The notes beneath the pieces are model-generated. The model saw only the letters and a list, made by a program, of their open reading frames with translations, had not been told where the DNA came from and did not search any database. From a bacterium (lineage in GTDB: Bacteria > Zhuqueibacterota > Zhuqueibacteria > Zhuqueibacterales > Geothermadaptataceae): 44,026 nucleotides of DNA. The stretch is from contig JAJRYV010000039.1 in assembly GCA_024275575.1 (NCBI GenBank), positions 1 to 44,026 of the forward strand. Direction: 5' to 3'. The position numbers and the translations under genes were made by a program. How positions within the stretch are numbered: the stretch's first letter is position 1; every line of letters starts with the position of its first letter. Positions 21,758-30,097 of this stretch are shown here, piece by piece.

Positions 21758-24541
21758 TTAATTCATCAGAAGCAGTTTTTTAAAACAGACATTTCCTCCG
21801 GCGATAATTTTTAAATAATATATTCCATTGGACATGCCCCGTAAATCAATATCTATTTTCTGCCGGCCAAATGATTGCACCTCATCCAGACGATCCATAA
21901 TTTTTTGCCCTAATACATTATAAATCATTATTTTTACACGCATATCTTGCGGTAAAAAATATACAATTTGAGTTTTTCCCTGACATGGGTTGGGATAATT
22001 CTGGTACAGCAGAAATTGGTTGGCCGCAGCTTCATCGAAGCTGCCAACTGCAGATGGAGGGGTAACGATAACCGCAATTGCGGCGACCGTTTCTGCTCCG
22101 CCATCTCGCACAGCGATCCAAAGCGTTGCAACACCGGTAAAACCGTTCGATGAAAGTTTGAGTTTTCCGCTTGCCCCATTGAAGATCACACTCAACCAGG
22201 GGTCACTACTGGTGAATTCAAAATCCAGCAGGGAATCCGGCGTTTCAAAATCATCGACATAAGCCCATAAATTTAAAACAATTGAGGAATCGATTGAAAA
22301 AAACAGGGAGTCCGGCAATCCGTCTATTTCCGGTGGCCAATTAGCCATTGCCGCCAAATTAAGTTCAATCTCTGCACCATTTACCGTCCATACCGGCAAA
22401 TCGGGTCCCATTGTTTTTGCCCAATAAGCTTCGTTAATTTTAAAATACAGGCTATCGCCCGTGTCGGGCCCCTCATCAATTCGCGGGGTTTTGAAATCGT
22501 CGCGAAAAATGCGAATGGGGCCATATCTTCCTGCATGGGTAACCGTATCATCACCACAGAGGACGCCGTCGTTGTCATAAACCTGCACCAGCGAGCCAAC
22601 CTCGAGCAGTCGGCCGTTAAACAGTGAACTGTCGCCGAAAACAGAGACGGATTCTACCAGTGGACCATACAAGCCAACATTTTCTCGCGTTGCCAGATCC
22701 CACTCTCCGATGAAAAACCACCAGTTGTTGAGAAACTGACTTTTATAGGCAATCTGATTGCCGTAGCCGGGCATATTTTGCGTCCAGTAGACATACCATT
22801 GCATTTCCGTTCGGTCGGTAAAAACTGACCCACTATCAGGCCAGGCATAATTTAACGATGCCCATGTATCGACATTGACAAGTTTTGTTTCACCGGTTCT
22901 ATCCGGCGTCCAGTCCTCGATATCACTTTCGACGAGTACTGGACTGTTATAATTATATGAGGCTAAAGTATTGGGCGGGTTATGCGTCCAGCCACAACGA
23001 CCGGTGATAAAATTATACTGCGCGTCGGTACCGACGAATTGGCGCCGGAACAAATCGAGATTGCCGTCCTGCCGCCGGTTGATATAATCGAGCATGACTT
23101 CCAGTTGATGACCACTTGCGTGCAAACCGGGCCCGGAGCGCCGCATGTTGCGGTCAACAACGATATAGGTTGAGTTGTAAACCGGTAAATCATCCGCATT
23201 ACGGTTGCTATTTGAAATATCACCGCTCGCCGGGCTCGCCATGTTGGATTCCCAGATTCCCCGGTAATTTTCCGGTCGGTGAATCGTGGAATCGTAAGAC
23301 GGCATTCCCGGTGTCAGTTGATTGATCCACATCCAGATTTCCCTGACGCCGAGATCATTGACGTAATGCTGCATGTCATATTGTTCAAAAATCCAGTGAT
23401 AGTCGGGCCAAAAAAGCGGTTCACCCTTGTCGCTGCCGTAGCTCAGGCCCGGTGGCGCTTGCGTATAAACTGTGATGTATTCAATCACCCGGTAACCTAA
23501 CGAGGGGACAGCCATAGAATCCCGGTAACCATGAAAGCGGGTGCGTTCTTCGAGGCCAAATTTGGCTCTCCGGTCGCGCAAATCAATCCAATTTTTCATT
23601 TCCTCCAGGCTAACTTCATGCAGACCCCAGTGGTCCGGAGCATAGGATACGTCGAGATTTATCCCGTCTTTTGTCGGTAAAAATCGAAAAACAACTATCG
23701 GAATTTCGTAAATAGCGCCGGCGGCAGGGCTTGTTAAAAAAGAATCGACCGGCTCGAAAACCGCGGCTAAAACCGGCTGCAAAACCGTAATGTATTGCTC
23801 GGCCTGCGCAGCACCGTTTCCGGCGACGACTTTAGCCGTTCCTGCTTTTCGCGTTATGATAACACCCGTTGAATCCACCTGCAAAACCGTCGTATCCGAA
23901 CTGGAAAATTCGAGTTCGGCAGGCAAAATTTCCACTTCATTCCCGGATGGCGAAGTGGCAAAATAGCGATTGTTCTGCCAGCGCCAGTTTTCGTATAATT
24001 GCAATGAATCGAGCTTAAAATATAAATCGGAAAACGGTGCGGAGGCAACCGATCCAAATAGTTGCCACTCATGTAGATGAACATAGTTATCCCCGGTGAT
24101 GCGTTCCACGGTCAATCGCAGGATGCGCCCCTGTGCGGTAAACCCGTAACCATCCCAAACATCCATTTTTGCTGCATTGTTAAAAAACACGATAGTGTAA
24201 CTGCCGCTTTTGCTATCCATATCCATTTGTGAATCGGCCGTCTCAACAGACCATAATGCATCATGGCTGGAAACATATATTCGACTGCTGTCGATTTGAA
24301 ATAATGAGGTAAATTTGAGTGTGACGACCAGTGGATTGATACCCGGCGTCCGGGCCAGCGTATTAACATCGCCATCAAAAATATAAGCCAGCGAACCGAT
24401 ATCGAAACTGGTATTGGCTACAGCCTCAATCGATCCTGTTTCGATACCTTTAGCGACATCAATTTGCGCTGAATTAAGTCCGGCGCGAATGAAATTCATG
24501 CTGCAAATAATTGCAATTAAAACGACATTTTGAACTCCCAT
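21758..24541 (-). CDS. Large secreted protein with discoidin-like, BIG2-like and T9SS type A sorting domains
   Basis: The 927-aa protein has a signal peptide (~1-24) and a GAGGTG ribosome binding site. Residues ~40-170 look like a discoidin (F5/8-C type) carbohydrate-binding fold (SLAYIFDGDVNTLARTPG). Residues ~195-265 resemble a BIG2 Ig-like domain (VLQVDSTGVIITRKAGTAKV). The central part (~280-700) is rich in Trp and Tyr and includes HASGHQLEVMLDYINRR. It is a domain I do not recognise. A final cadherin-like segment (~745-830) leads to a type A T9SS sorting domain from ~843 (LYQNYPNPCQGKTQIVYFL, ending GIYYLKIIAGG). It should be exported across the outer membrane and perhaps anchored. Catalytic activity, if any, is unknown. 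Confidence 0.85.
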   Translation of the reverse strand: MGVQNVVLIAIICSMNFIRAGLNSAQIDVAKGIETGSIEAVANTSFDIGSLAYIFDGDVNTLARTPGINPLVVTLKFTSLFQIDSSRIYVSSHDALWSVETADSQMDMDSKSGSYTIVFFNNAAKMDVWDGYGFTAQGRILRLTVERITGDNYVHLHEWQLFGSVASAPFSDLYFKLDSLQLYENWRWQNNRYFATSPSGNEVEILPAELEFSSSDTTVLQVDSTGVIITRKAGTAKVVAGNGAAQAEQYITVLQPVLAAVFEPVDSFLTSPAAGAIYEIPIVVFRFLPTKDGINLDVSYAPDHWGLHEVSLEEMKNWIDLRDRRAKFGLEERTRFHGYRDSMAVPSLGYRVIEYITVYTQAPPGLSYGSDKGEPLFWPDYHWIFEQYDMQHYVNDLGVREIWMWINQLTPGMPSYDSTIHRPENYRGIWESNMASPASGDISNSNRNADDLPVYNSTYIVVDRNMRRSGPGLHASGHQLEVMLDYINRRQDGNLDLFRRQFVGTDAQYNFITGRCGWTHNPPNTLASYNYNSPVLVESDIEDWTPDRTGETKLVNVDTWASLNYAWPDSGSVFTDRTEMQWYVYWTQNMPGYGNQIAYKSQFLNNWWFFIGEWDLATRENVGLYGPLVESVSVFGDSSLFNGRLLEVGSLVQVYDNDGVLCGDDTVTHAGRYGPIRIFRDDFKTPRIDEGPDTGDSLYFKINEAYWAKTMGPDLPVWTVNGAEIELNLAAMANWPPEIDGLPDSLFFSIDSSIVLNLWAYVDDFETPDSLLDFEFTSSDPWLSVIFNGASGKLKLSSNGFTGVATLWIAVRDGGAETVAAIAVIVTPPSAVGSFDEAAANQFLLYQNYPNPCQGKTQIVYFLPQDMRVKIMIYNVLGQKIMDRLDEVQSFGRQKIDIDLRGMSNGIYYLKIIAGGNVCFKKLLLMN

Positions 24542-24637
24542 GGTTACACCTCACATTTAAATTTTTCAATTTCGAGATGCAGGCGCGAAGAACATGCTGG
24601 TAATTAACCGGAAAAACCGGAATATGGATAAGACCAC

Positions 24638-25183
24638 TCATCCAAACATAAACCGGCAAATAAAAACCGCAGCCAAAATGCCGGCAGCATCGGCGATGAG
24701 GCCGGCGGGCACAGCGTGACGTGTTTTTTTAATGGCCACCGAACCGAAATAGACGGCAAGGACATAAAACGTCGTTTCCGTACTGCCGTAAATCGTCGAG
24801 GCCAGCTTGCCGATAAACGAATCCGCACCATGCGTATTGATGAGCTCGGTAATGATGCCCAAACTGCCGCTACCGGAAAGTGGACGCATGAGGGCGGCAG
24901 GCAGCACTTCCGCAGGCATGCCGATAAAATTTGTTAACGGAGAAACGAAAGAGACAAAAATATCCATTGCACCCGAAGCGCGAAACATGGCGATAGCCAT
25001 GAGAATAGCCACGAGAAATGGAATGATGCGAACAGCGATCTCAAACCCTTCTTTGGCGCCTTCGACGAATACTTCATAAACCTTGACTTTTTTAAAAAAA
25101 CCGACCGCAGGAATGAGCACGAGCAGAACAGGAATCGCCCAACCGGAGATCGTTTTTAAAATCTGAATAAACACTTCAGTCAT
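24638..25183 (-). CDS. spmB: SpmB-like nucleoside-recognition (Gate) domain membrane protein
   Basis: The 181-aa membrane protein matches spore maturation protein B: IPFLVAILMAIAMFRASGAMD, then ALMRPLSGSGSLGII and the STIYGSTETTFYVLAVYFG segment are hallmarks of the Gate/nucleoside-recognition domain. I start it at the ATG at 25183, which has AGGAGT correctly spaced inside the end of spmA; the longer frame to 25366 overlaps spmA and is not needed. It is probably co-transcribed with spmA, four bases apart. SpmA/B have been tied to spore core dehydration in Bacillus; in non-sporulating bacteria the pair is common and its transport role is unproven. Confidence 0.88.
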   Translation of the reverse strand: MTEVFIQILKTISGWAIPVLLVLIPAVGFFKKVKVYEVFVEGAKEGFEIAVRIIPFLVAILMAIAMFRASGAMDIFVSFVSPLTNFIGMPAEVLPAALMRPLSGSGSLGIITELINTHGADSFIGKLASTIYGSTETTFYVLAVYFGSVAIKKTRHAVPAGLIADAAGILAAVFICRFMFG

Positions 25184-25187
25184 CGTT

Positions 25188-25820
25188 TCACTCCTTACCT
25201 TTCGTTTGCTTTGCAGGGGGATTGTTAGGATCGGTTTTATGAAAAACCGGCAAACGGCCGAGTAGTTTGGCAACGAGAACCGCGACAATCGTTGCACAGG
25301 TTGAGGCGAAAAGCGAGGTGGCGATGATACTGAAGGGGTCTTTCGAACCCGCTGCGACGCGCACACCGATTATCGTCGCTGGAATGATGGTGATGCTGGC
25401 CGTATTCATCGCCAGAAACAAAACCTGTGAATTCGAGGCGGTGTCATTCGATTTGTTGAGGGATTGCAGTTCTTCCATCGCTTTCAGACCCAGGGGGGTG
25501 GCGGCATTTGAAAGGCCCAGCCAGTTGGCTGCCAGATTGAGCAGCATGGCGCCCATGGCAGGATGATCCGGTGGGATTTCCGGGAAGAGACGTTTAGTCA
25601 CCGGTTTAATAATCCGCGCCAGCAATTTAATCAGACCGGCTTCTTCAGCGATTTTCATGATGCCCAACCACAGTGCCATGATGCCGATCAACCCGAGAGA
25701 AATATTGACGGCAGTCTCGGCGCCGCTGACCGCAGCCGTGCCGATATCCGGCATTTTGCCGGTAAAAATGGCCGTGATAAAAGCGATTGCAACGAGGGCG
25801 AACCACACATAATTTAACAT
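25188..25820 (-). CDS. spmA: SpmA-like nucleoside-recognition (Gate) domain membrane protein
   Basis: The 210-aa protein begins MLNYVWFALV at the ATG at 25820, preceded by GAGGAGA. It has the SpmA signature GLIGIMALWLGIMKIAEEAG, the segment MGAMLLNLAANWLGLSNAATP and a later FLAMNTASITIIPATII motif. Five to six membrane helices are visible. It forms a typical two-gene unit with spmB. The frame upstream to 25919 is open but has no signal or ribosome site to support it. The pair probably makes a two-part membrane transporter-like complex; the substrate is unknown. Confidence 0.9.
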   Translation of the reverse strand: MLNYVWFALVAIAFITAIFTGKMPDIGTAAVSGAETAVNISLGLIGIMALWLGIMKIAEEAGLIKLLARIIKPVTKRLFPEIPPDHPAMGAMLLNLAANWLGLSNAATPLGLKAMEELQSLNKSNDTASNSQVLFLAMNTASITIIPATIIGVRVAAGSKDPFSIIATSLFASTCATIVAVLVAKLLGRLPVFHKTDPNNPPAKQTKGKE

Positions 25821-26187
25821 AAATCTCCTCCACCTTTTTGCCTGGGCCGAAATCAGCCCGGGGGGATGCTCATTTGAGAAAAGTTTCCAGTTGACATGAC
25901 TACAGAAAAAATTTATCATTTAAAATGAAAATAGCAAATTAATGCCCAATAAAAGTATCGAGATCAGCCCAGGTGTGCTCATTAGGAATTTAGGCCCCCC
26001 GGCTCTTACATTAATAAATCCCCAATACAAATGAATGAAGGGATTCTGTGATTGGCAAGCAGAGAGAAAATCCCGTCAGATGACAATTGCTGAATATGAG
26101 AAAAAATCTTGTTTATCGGGTTCATAACCTGTATATTTTCCGTTCTTTTTAAACGCTCCGGCGTATTCGAAAAAATCTGGAGAAAAA
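25821..26187. other. Divergent intergenic region with an imperfect direct repeat
   Basis: This 367-bp region separates spmA and queD, so both promoters should lie here. It contains an imperfect direct repeat: ATCAGCCC...TGCTCATT at 25852-25874 and again at 25963-25983. The copies are 111 bp apart and differ in the 5-7 bp between the two conserved blocks. No RNA gene or riboswitch structure was recognised, although queD genes are often controlled by preQ1 riboswitches. Confidence 0.5.
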
Positions 26188-26526
26188 ATGAAACTCGGAA
26201 TTATTGAACATATCGATTGTGCCCATTATCTTCCCGGCCACAGCCACTGCGGCACCATGCATGGGCATACATATAAAATCGAACTCGTTGTCGAGGGGAA
26301 AATGAAAGACGGCATGCTGATTGATTTTGCTGAATTGAAGCAGCAAGCCCGCGGGGTGTTAAAATTATATGACCATACTCTGCTCAACGATAGCGTCGAC
26401 TACCCCTCGGTAGAAAATGTTGCGCTTTTGTTGTGCGACCAGTTAGCCGCAAAACTGGCTTTCGGTTTTACTTTGAAAGTCTGGGAAGGAGTGAATAAAT
26501 GGTGCGAAGTTGAGCGTCAGCCTTAA
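26188..26526 (+). CDS. queD: QueD / 6-pyruvoyl-tetrahydropterin synthase family enzyme
   Basis: The 112-aa protein belongs to the 6-pyruvoyl-tetrahydropterin synthase family and most likely makes 6-carboxy-5,6,7,8-tetrahydropterin from dihydroneopterin triphosphate for queuosine synthesis. Zinc ligands His13, His25 and His27 are present (HxxH region and MHGHTY), with Cys21 as the likely catalytic Cys. LIDFAELK, YDHTLLND and VWEGVNKW are standard family segments. Its ATG has GGAGAA upstream. It is a little shorter than the 118-120 aa of typical QueD. A pterin-related role other than queuosine is possible because no other que gene lies in the window. Confidence 0.88.
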   Translation: MKLGIIEHIDCAHYLPGHSHCGTMHGHTYKIELVVEGKMKDGMLIDFAELKQQARGVLKLYDHTLLNDSVDYPSVENVALLLCDQLAAKLAFGFTLKVWEGVNKWCEVERQP

Positions 26527-26782
26527 ACGCGGCATTATTTTAATAAGAACACCGTGTTTCAATTTGCAATCCATGAATTACTGCACTGCTGATTTCATCA
26601 TTTCAGCAAACTTCATTTTATAATTGACTAAAACTTTAAATACGCTTAATAGATTATTCTTGACAAAACAAGGCTCAGGGCATATATTGATAGTTCCGTG
26701 TGCATAATTTTCCTCGCGTGGCAAGCCGAACTGCCACCCCCCCCGGAAACTGATAATTATTAATAACATACCAGGATGGAGT

Positions 26783-28303
26783 ATGAATAGTTGGGAAACG
26801 CGTCCCCAGCGAATAAAAGCTGACGAAACGCAGCACGATCTGCGTCGCTCGATCGATGAGTGCGTTTTCCCCTATATTCCCAAGGCCAGACAGCAGCGCA
26901 CGGGATTGCTCATCGATTTTCTCAACATGAAAGGCACCTCCAGCGACACCGATATCATCGATCTGCTGATGTTCGGTGAAAATAAATTCGGCGTTTTGCT
27001 GGCCAGTCTGCCTGGTACCGTCAGCGCCTCTCTCGAAGACCTTTCGATGGTAAAAGCCGCACTGCGTGACCAGAAATCGAGCAACTCATCTGCAGCCGCA
27101 CTGCGAGCACTCGACTATTTTTTCAGTGAAAATTTTCAGTCTGAAAAAGGTGTCTGTGCATTTTATACTTTTTTTGATCAGCATGCACGGCAAATAAATT
27201 TTGCCAGCGCTGGCCATCTCGCTATGCTGCTCTATCGTCCTTCGGAAAACAGGATTTACCGGTTGAACACCGAAGGCATTCCCATCGGCAAGGCGGTTAT
27301 CACAACGCAGGGGGCCGCCGGTCATTTTAACAGTTCGCTACCGCAAATTAAAAGCGAAATTGCCGAGTTTGTGCAAAACGACCTGCTCGTACTTTATTCC
27401 GAAGGGGTTCTCAAAGCACGCAATACCTGGGGAGAAAGCTTTGGCATGCAGCGCCTGTTGCAACTCATTCGTAAAAACGGCCACCTGCAACCAACGCCGT
27501 TTCTGGTGGAATTTCAAAACACGCTGGAGTCATTTACCCTCGGAGAAATCCAGGAATTTGACAGCACCGCAATCGCCATTAAAAACATGCTGCCCATCAT
27601 TAATAAATCCGAATCCGATGCCGTCGCCTCTTTCAGGAAGAAATTTCTTTCCATCGAAGATGAGGAGCATCTGCTGCAAATCGCTGATAAATACCCTGAT
27701 GCACGCATCAGTGAGTTGATGGACTTGCTTGGTGATCGCTACATCGACCTGGGGCACGAGATTATCCGCTCCTATCTGACGACAGCGCGCTCGTGCCCGA
27801 TGATTTATCATAAAAACGGCAAAGTCCGCCCGATAAAAAAAGAAACCGGTGAAAAAAATCTGCAACAACGCATGCTGCAGGCGTTTCCGGCGCGACAACT
27901 AATTTTTAAAAAATACGAATTCCGGGGCAATACCGGCGTCATCAGCAAAGCACTGGAATATTATCAGGATGGTAAATATCAGGATTCGCTGATCGAGTTT
28001 ATGAAAGTGAGAAAAACGATCGCCGAAAGCGAATCGGTGTTCTGTTTTTTCGGCAATCTCTATCTGCTGCTGAATATGCCCATTAAAGCCAAACAGGAGT
28101 TTTTAAAAGCGCTAAAACTCAATCCCAAAAGTACACATGCCATCTGCGCCCTCGCCTATGTGGCACTGGTGCACGAAGATTACGACGGAGCAATCAGCAA
28201 TCTCTCAACCGCTGTCCGCCTCGACGACAATCTCGCCGATTTTTATAGCTTCCTGCAGACACTGGTAAGAGCGATCAATTCCTCCGCCGAATGGATTGCC
28301 TGA
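26783..28303 (+). CDS. Degenerate SpoIIE/PP2C-type phosphatase with C-terminal TPRs
   Basis: The 506-aa protein has a SpoIIE-like domain (~40-265) and TPR repeats (~390-500, with AKQEFLKALKLNPKSTHAICAL). In the phosphatase domain the first metal site survives (TDIIDLL, Asp57) and SAGH (142-145) matches the usual NAGH motif. However, the GDVSGHG motif reads ASLPGTV without its Asp, the DGV motif reads SEGV, and the final DD is FDSTAIAI. Two or more metal ligands seem lost, so it may bind rather than dephosphorylate its partner. It may be a regulator of an anti-sigma-factor pathway, by analogy with RsbU-like proteins. GGAG lies upstream of the start. It is followed by a hairpin. Confidence 0.78.
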   Translation: MNSWETRPQRIKADETQHDLRRSIDECVFPYIPKARQQRTGLLIDFLNMKGTSSDTDIIDLLMFGENKFGVLLASLPGTVSASLEDLSMVKAALRDQKSSNSSAAALRALDYFFSENFQSEKGVCAFYTFFDQHARQINFASAGHLAMLLYRPSENRIYRLNTEGIPIGKAVITTQGAAGHFNSSLPQIKSEIAEFVQNDLLVLYSEGVLKARNTWGESFGMQRLLQLIRKNGHLQPTPFLVEFQNTLESFTLGEIQEFDSTAIAIKNMLPIINKSESDAVASFRKKFLSIEDEEHLLQIADKYPDARISELMDLLGDRYIDLGHEIIRSYLTTARSCPMIYHKNGKVRPIKKETGEKNLQQRMLQAFPARQLIFKKYEFRGNTGVISKALEYYQDGKYQDSLIEFMKVRKTIAESESVFCFFGNLYLLLNMPIKAKQEFLKALKLNPKSTHAICALAYVALVHEDYDGAISNLSTAVRLDDNLADFYSFLQTLVRAINSSAEWIA

Positions 28304-28332
28304 ATCGAGTTGTTATACAAGGCAACTCGATT
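28303..28332 (+). terminator. Terminator-like hairpin after the SpoIIE-like gene
   Basis: AATCGAGTTG (28303-28312) pairs perfectly with CAACTCGATT (28323-28332), starting at the last base of the stop codon. The downstream sequence is only weakly T-rich, so termination is likely but not certain. Confidence 0.6.
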
Positions 28333-28479
28333 TATCTGATCCAAAATATCAAACCGACGAGCATCAATATTCCGTGGGTTCACACTGCCTGCTTACGCTA
28401 TTAGAATTACCGATACTGCATAGTTTAACTGAAAAACCATAAATTTATTAAAAATTCATTCGCTAAGGAGGCCTTGAAG

Positions 28480-28965
28480 GTGGTTGTGAAATGGCTTTTC
28501 CCCGGATTGGCAGTCATGTCTGTCTCGCTGTTTGTTTCTCATCTCAATGCTCAGAGCTTGTTTCTCGAATCATCAGAACAAGCACTGATGCTGGAGTTTC
28601 TGGGCAAGTGGATTAACCCGGGTGTTTATTATGAACGGGCATTTCTCACTAATTTTGTTGAAAATTTTTCCCTTTCGGCAGGCGCTGCCTCTTTTTTTAT
28701 GCGTCCCGATGATTCCCCTGTTGATTTATCCTTTCCGACCTGGGCGGCCGGTTTCATCAAATACAAAGCTGTTGGCGATGCCAGGTGGACTTATTTGGAG
28801 TTCGGGCTTTCAATTTATCACAAAAATGCAGGCCCAGCTGTTTTTCCAGCCTGGGCGGCCGGATATTGTTTTGCACCAAAAGATAACAATCCTTTTATCA
28901 AACGGGGGTTGACTTCAGTGCAACTTTTGCCTTTTATTCAGGTACAGGCCGGCTGGCGTTTTTAA
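28480..28965 (+). CDS. Small exported beta-barrel-like protein, unknown
   Basis: I prefer the GTG at 28480, nine bases after AAGGAG; a TTG at 28474 and another GTG at 28486 are alternatives. The ~161-aa product has a signal peptide (ending SHLNA/QS) and then short alternating strands rich in Tyr, Phe and Trp, and it ends VQAGWRF. A C-terminal Phe is a common outer-membrane insertion signal. Length would allow about eight strands. Two GxxxxPxWAAG-like segments (FPTWAAGF, FPAWAAGY) form an internal repeat about 45 residues apart. The family is not recognised. Confidence 0.7.
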   Translation: MVVKWLFPGLAVMSVSLFVSHLNAQSLFLESSEQALMLEFLGKWINPGVYYERAFLTNFVENFSLSAGAASFFMRPDDSPVDLSFPTWAAGFIKYKAVGDARWTYLEFGLSIYHKNAGPAVFPAWAAGYCFAPKDNNPFIKRGLTSVQLLPFIQVQAGWRF

Positions 28966-28981
28966 GGGGGGACACTCAATT

Positions 28982-29752
28982 TCAAGCGAATACCGCACGC
29001 AAATCCGCTACCGATTCTATCGTCAAATCCGGTATATCTTCAGCACTGCTATTTTCTAGATAATCCGGCCGGTGAATCCACGCCGAGAAGCAGCCGGCCT
29101 GGTTGGCGCCGCGGATATCAGTGAATTTAAGATCACCGACGTGTAATGTTTGTTGTGGTGTGGCCTGCAGCTCGGACATGGCTTTTTCGAAAAGCTCCGG
29201 CGCCGGCTTTGTTTTGCCGTGCTGGTCGGAAAATATCAGCGAATCGAAGCAGTGCAGGATGCCGTGGTGCTGCAGATGCTGTTGCAGAACCCGGCCCGGC
29301 GTCCACGAGGTATCGCTGATCAGGCCGATTTTGTATTTCTTGTGCAATTCCAGCACCGTCTCCCGGCTACCTTCGATAAGCCGAATTAAAGTATCGTTGA
29401 CCACCTCCTCAAAAAACCGGATCAATTCTTCTTTCGTTGCTGCCGGCAAATCTGTTTTGACAAAATCAAGCATCGCTTCAATACCCAGTTTTGCATCGAA
29501 TGATTTTTGTTCTTTCCAGTAAATATCGAAGATGTCACTGGCATGTTGATAAGCTGCATCAACGGTGGCGAGTGTTATCTTATGGTTAAACCGTTCCATC
29601 GTTGTGCGAAAAAAATCTTTGCGCATTTGCTTGAATCTGATCGCCCGGTCGCGTACCGGCGTGTCGTCGATGAGTGTGCCCCACAAATCGAAGGTGATTG
29701 CTTTTATGTTTTTTTTGATGCGGGTGATTATCTCGGGATTGTTAGTCATCAT
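28982..29752 (-). CDS. HAD-superfamily hydrolase
   Basis: The 256-aa protein has the four HAD motifs: DLWGTL (nucleophile Asp22), SDTSW (motif II), Lys in KTKPAPELF (motif III) and GDLKFTDIRGA (motif IV). A helical cap (~30-110) lies between motifs I and II, as in subfamily I. The residue two places after the nucleophile is Trp rather than Asp, so it lacks the usual phosphatase acid/base and may not be a simple phosphatase. Haloacid-dehalogenase-type or other activity is possible. Start could be 29752 or the adjacent ATG at 29749. Substrate unknown. Confidence 0.85.
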   Translation of the reverse strand: MMTNNPEIITRIKKNIKAITFDLWGTLIDDTPVRDRAIRFKQMRKDFFRTTMERFNHKITLATVDAAYQHASDIFDIYWKEQKSFDAKLGIEAMLDFVKTDLPAATKEELIRFFEEVVNDTLIRLIEGSRETVLELHKKYKIGLISDTSWTPGRVLQQHLQHHGILHCFDSLIFSDQHGKTKPAPELFEKAMSELQATPQQTLHVGDLKFTDIRGANQAGCFSAWIHRPDYLENSSAEDIPDLTIESVADLRAVFA

Positions 29753-29844
29753 TGAAAATCCAAAATTTCTGGTAAAATGTCGTGTCGTATTTGTTCAGCG
29801 CACAATGCGGACGCTGAGCCTGCGAGAACGCCTCTCATCTTGCC

Positions 29845-29892
29845 CGAAACGTGCCTTCCTTCAAGCTCAGGAAGTGCTGCACGCTGAACAGT
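29845..29892 (+). repeat. Dispersed intergenic repeat, CAAGCTCAGG type, copy 1
   Basis: CGAAACGTGCCTTCCTTCAAGCTCAGG followed by GCTGCACGCTGAACAGT is similar to the copy at 34879-34933. A short CTGAGC/GCTCAG inverted pair extends it to the left. Sequences with TTCGACAAGCTCAG-like cores are known as scattered intergenic repeats in several phyla. It fills part of the 345-bp gene-free gap between the HAD and PorV-like genes. Confidence 0.5.
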
Positions 29893-30040
29893 TATGCCGC
29901 GTCAATACGAATTACAGCCTGTAAAGGGGTTATACTCCGGTATTAACAACCTGCATATTTTTTTCTTTTTAACTGGCAGATAAGATGCAAAAGCTTCAAA
30001 AGATAGGATTTTTTTCAGAAATGACAAGGGGAGATGCGAA

Positions 30041-30084
30041 AATAAAAACCCGGTATGTCAACATGTGCGTGTCCACATACCGGG
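30041..30084 (-). terminator. Intrinsic terminator of the PorV-like gene
   Basis: CCCGGTATGT (30049-30058) pairs perfectly with ACATACCGGG (30075-30084). On the minus strand the stem is followed by TTTTTATTTT. It lies 13 bp after the stop codon of the PorV-like gene. Confidence 0.85.
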
Positions 30085-30097
30085 CTGAGGAGGAGAG

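Noticed and set aside
25821-26187. preQ1 riboswitch upstream of queD
   Set aside because: No short pseudoknot with the expected C-rich loop and A-rich tail was found near the start codon.
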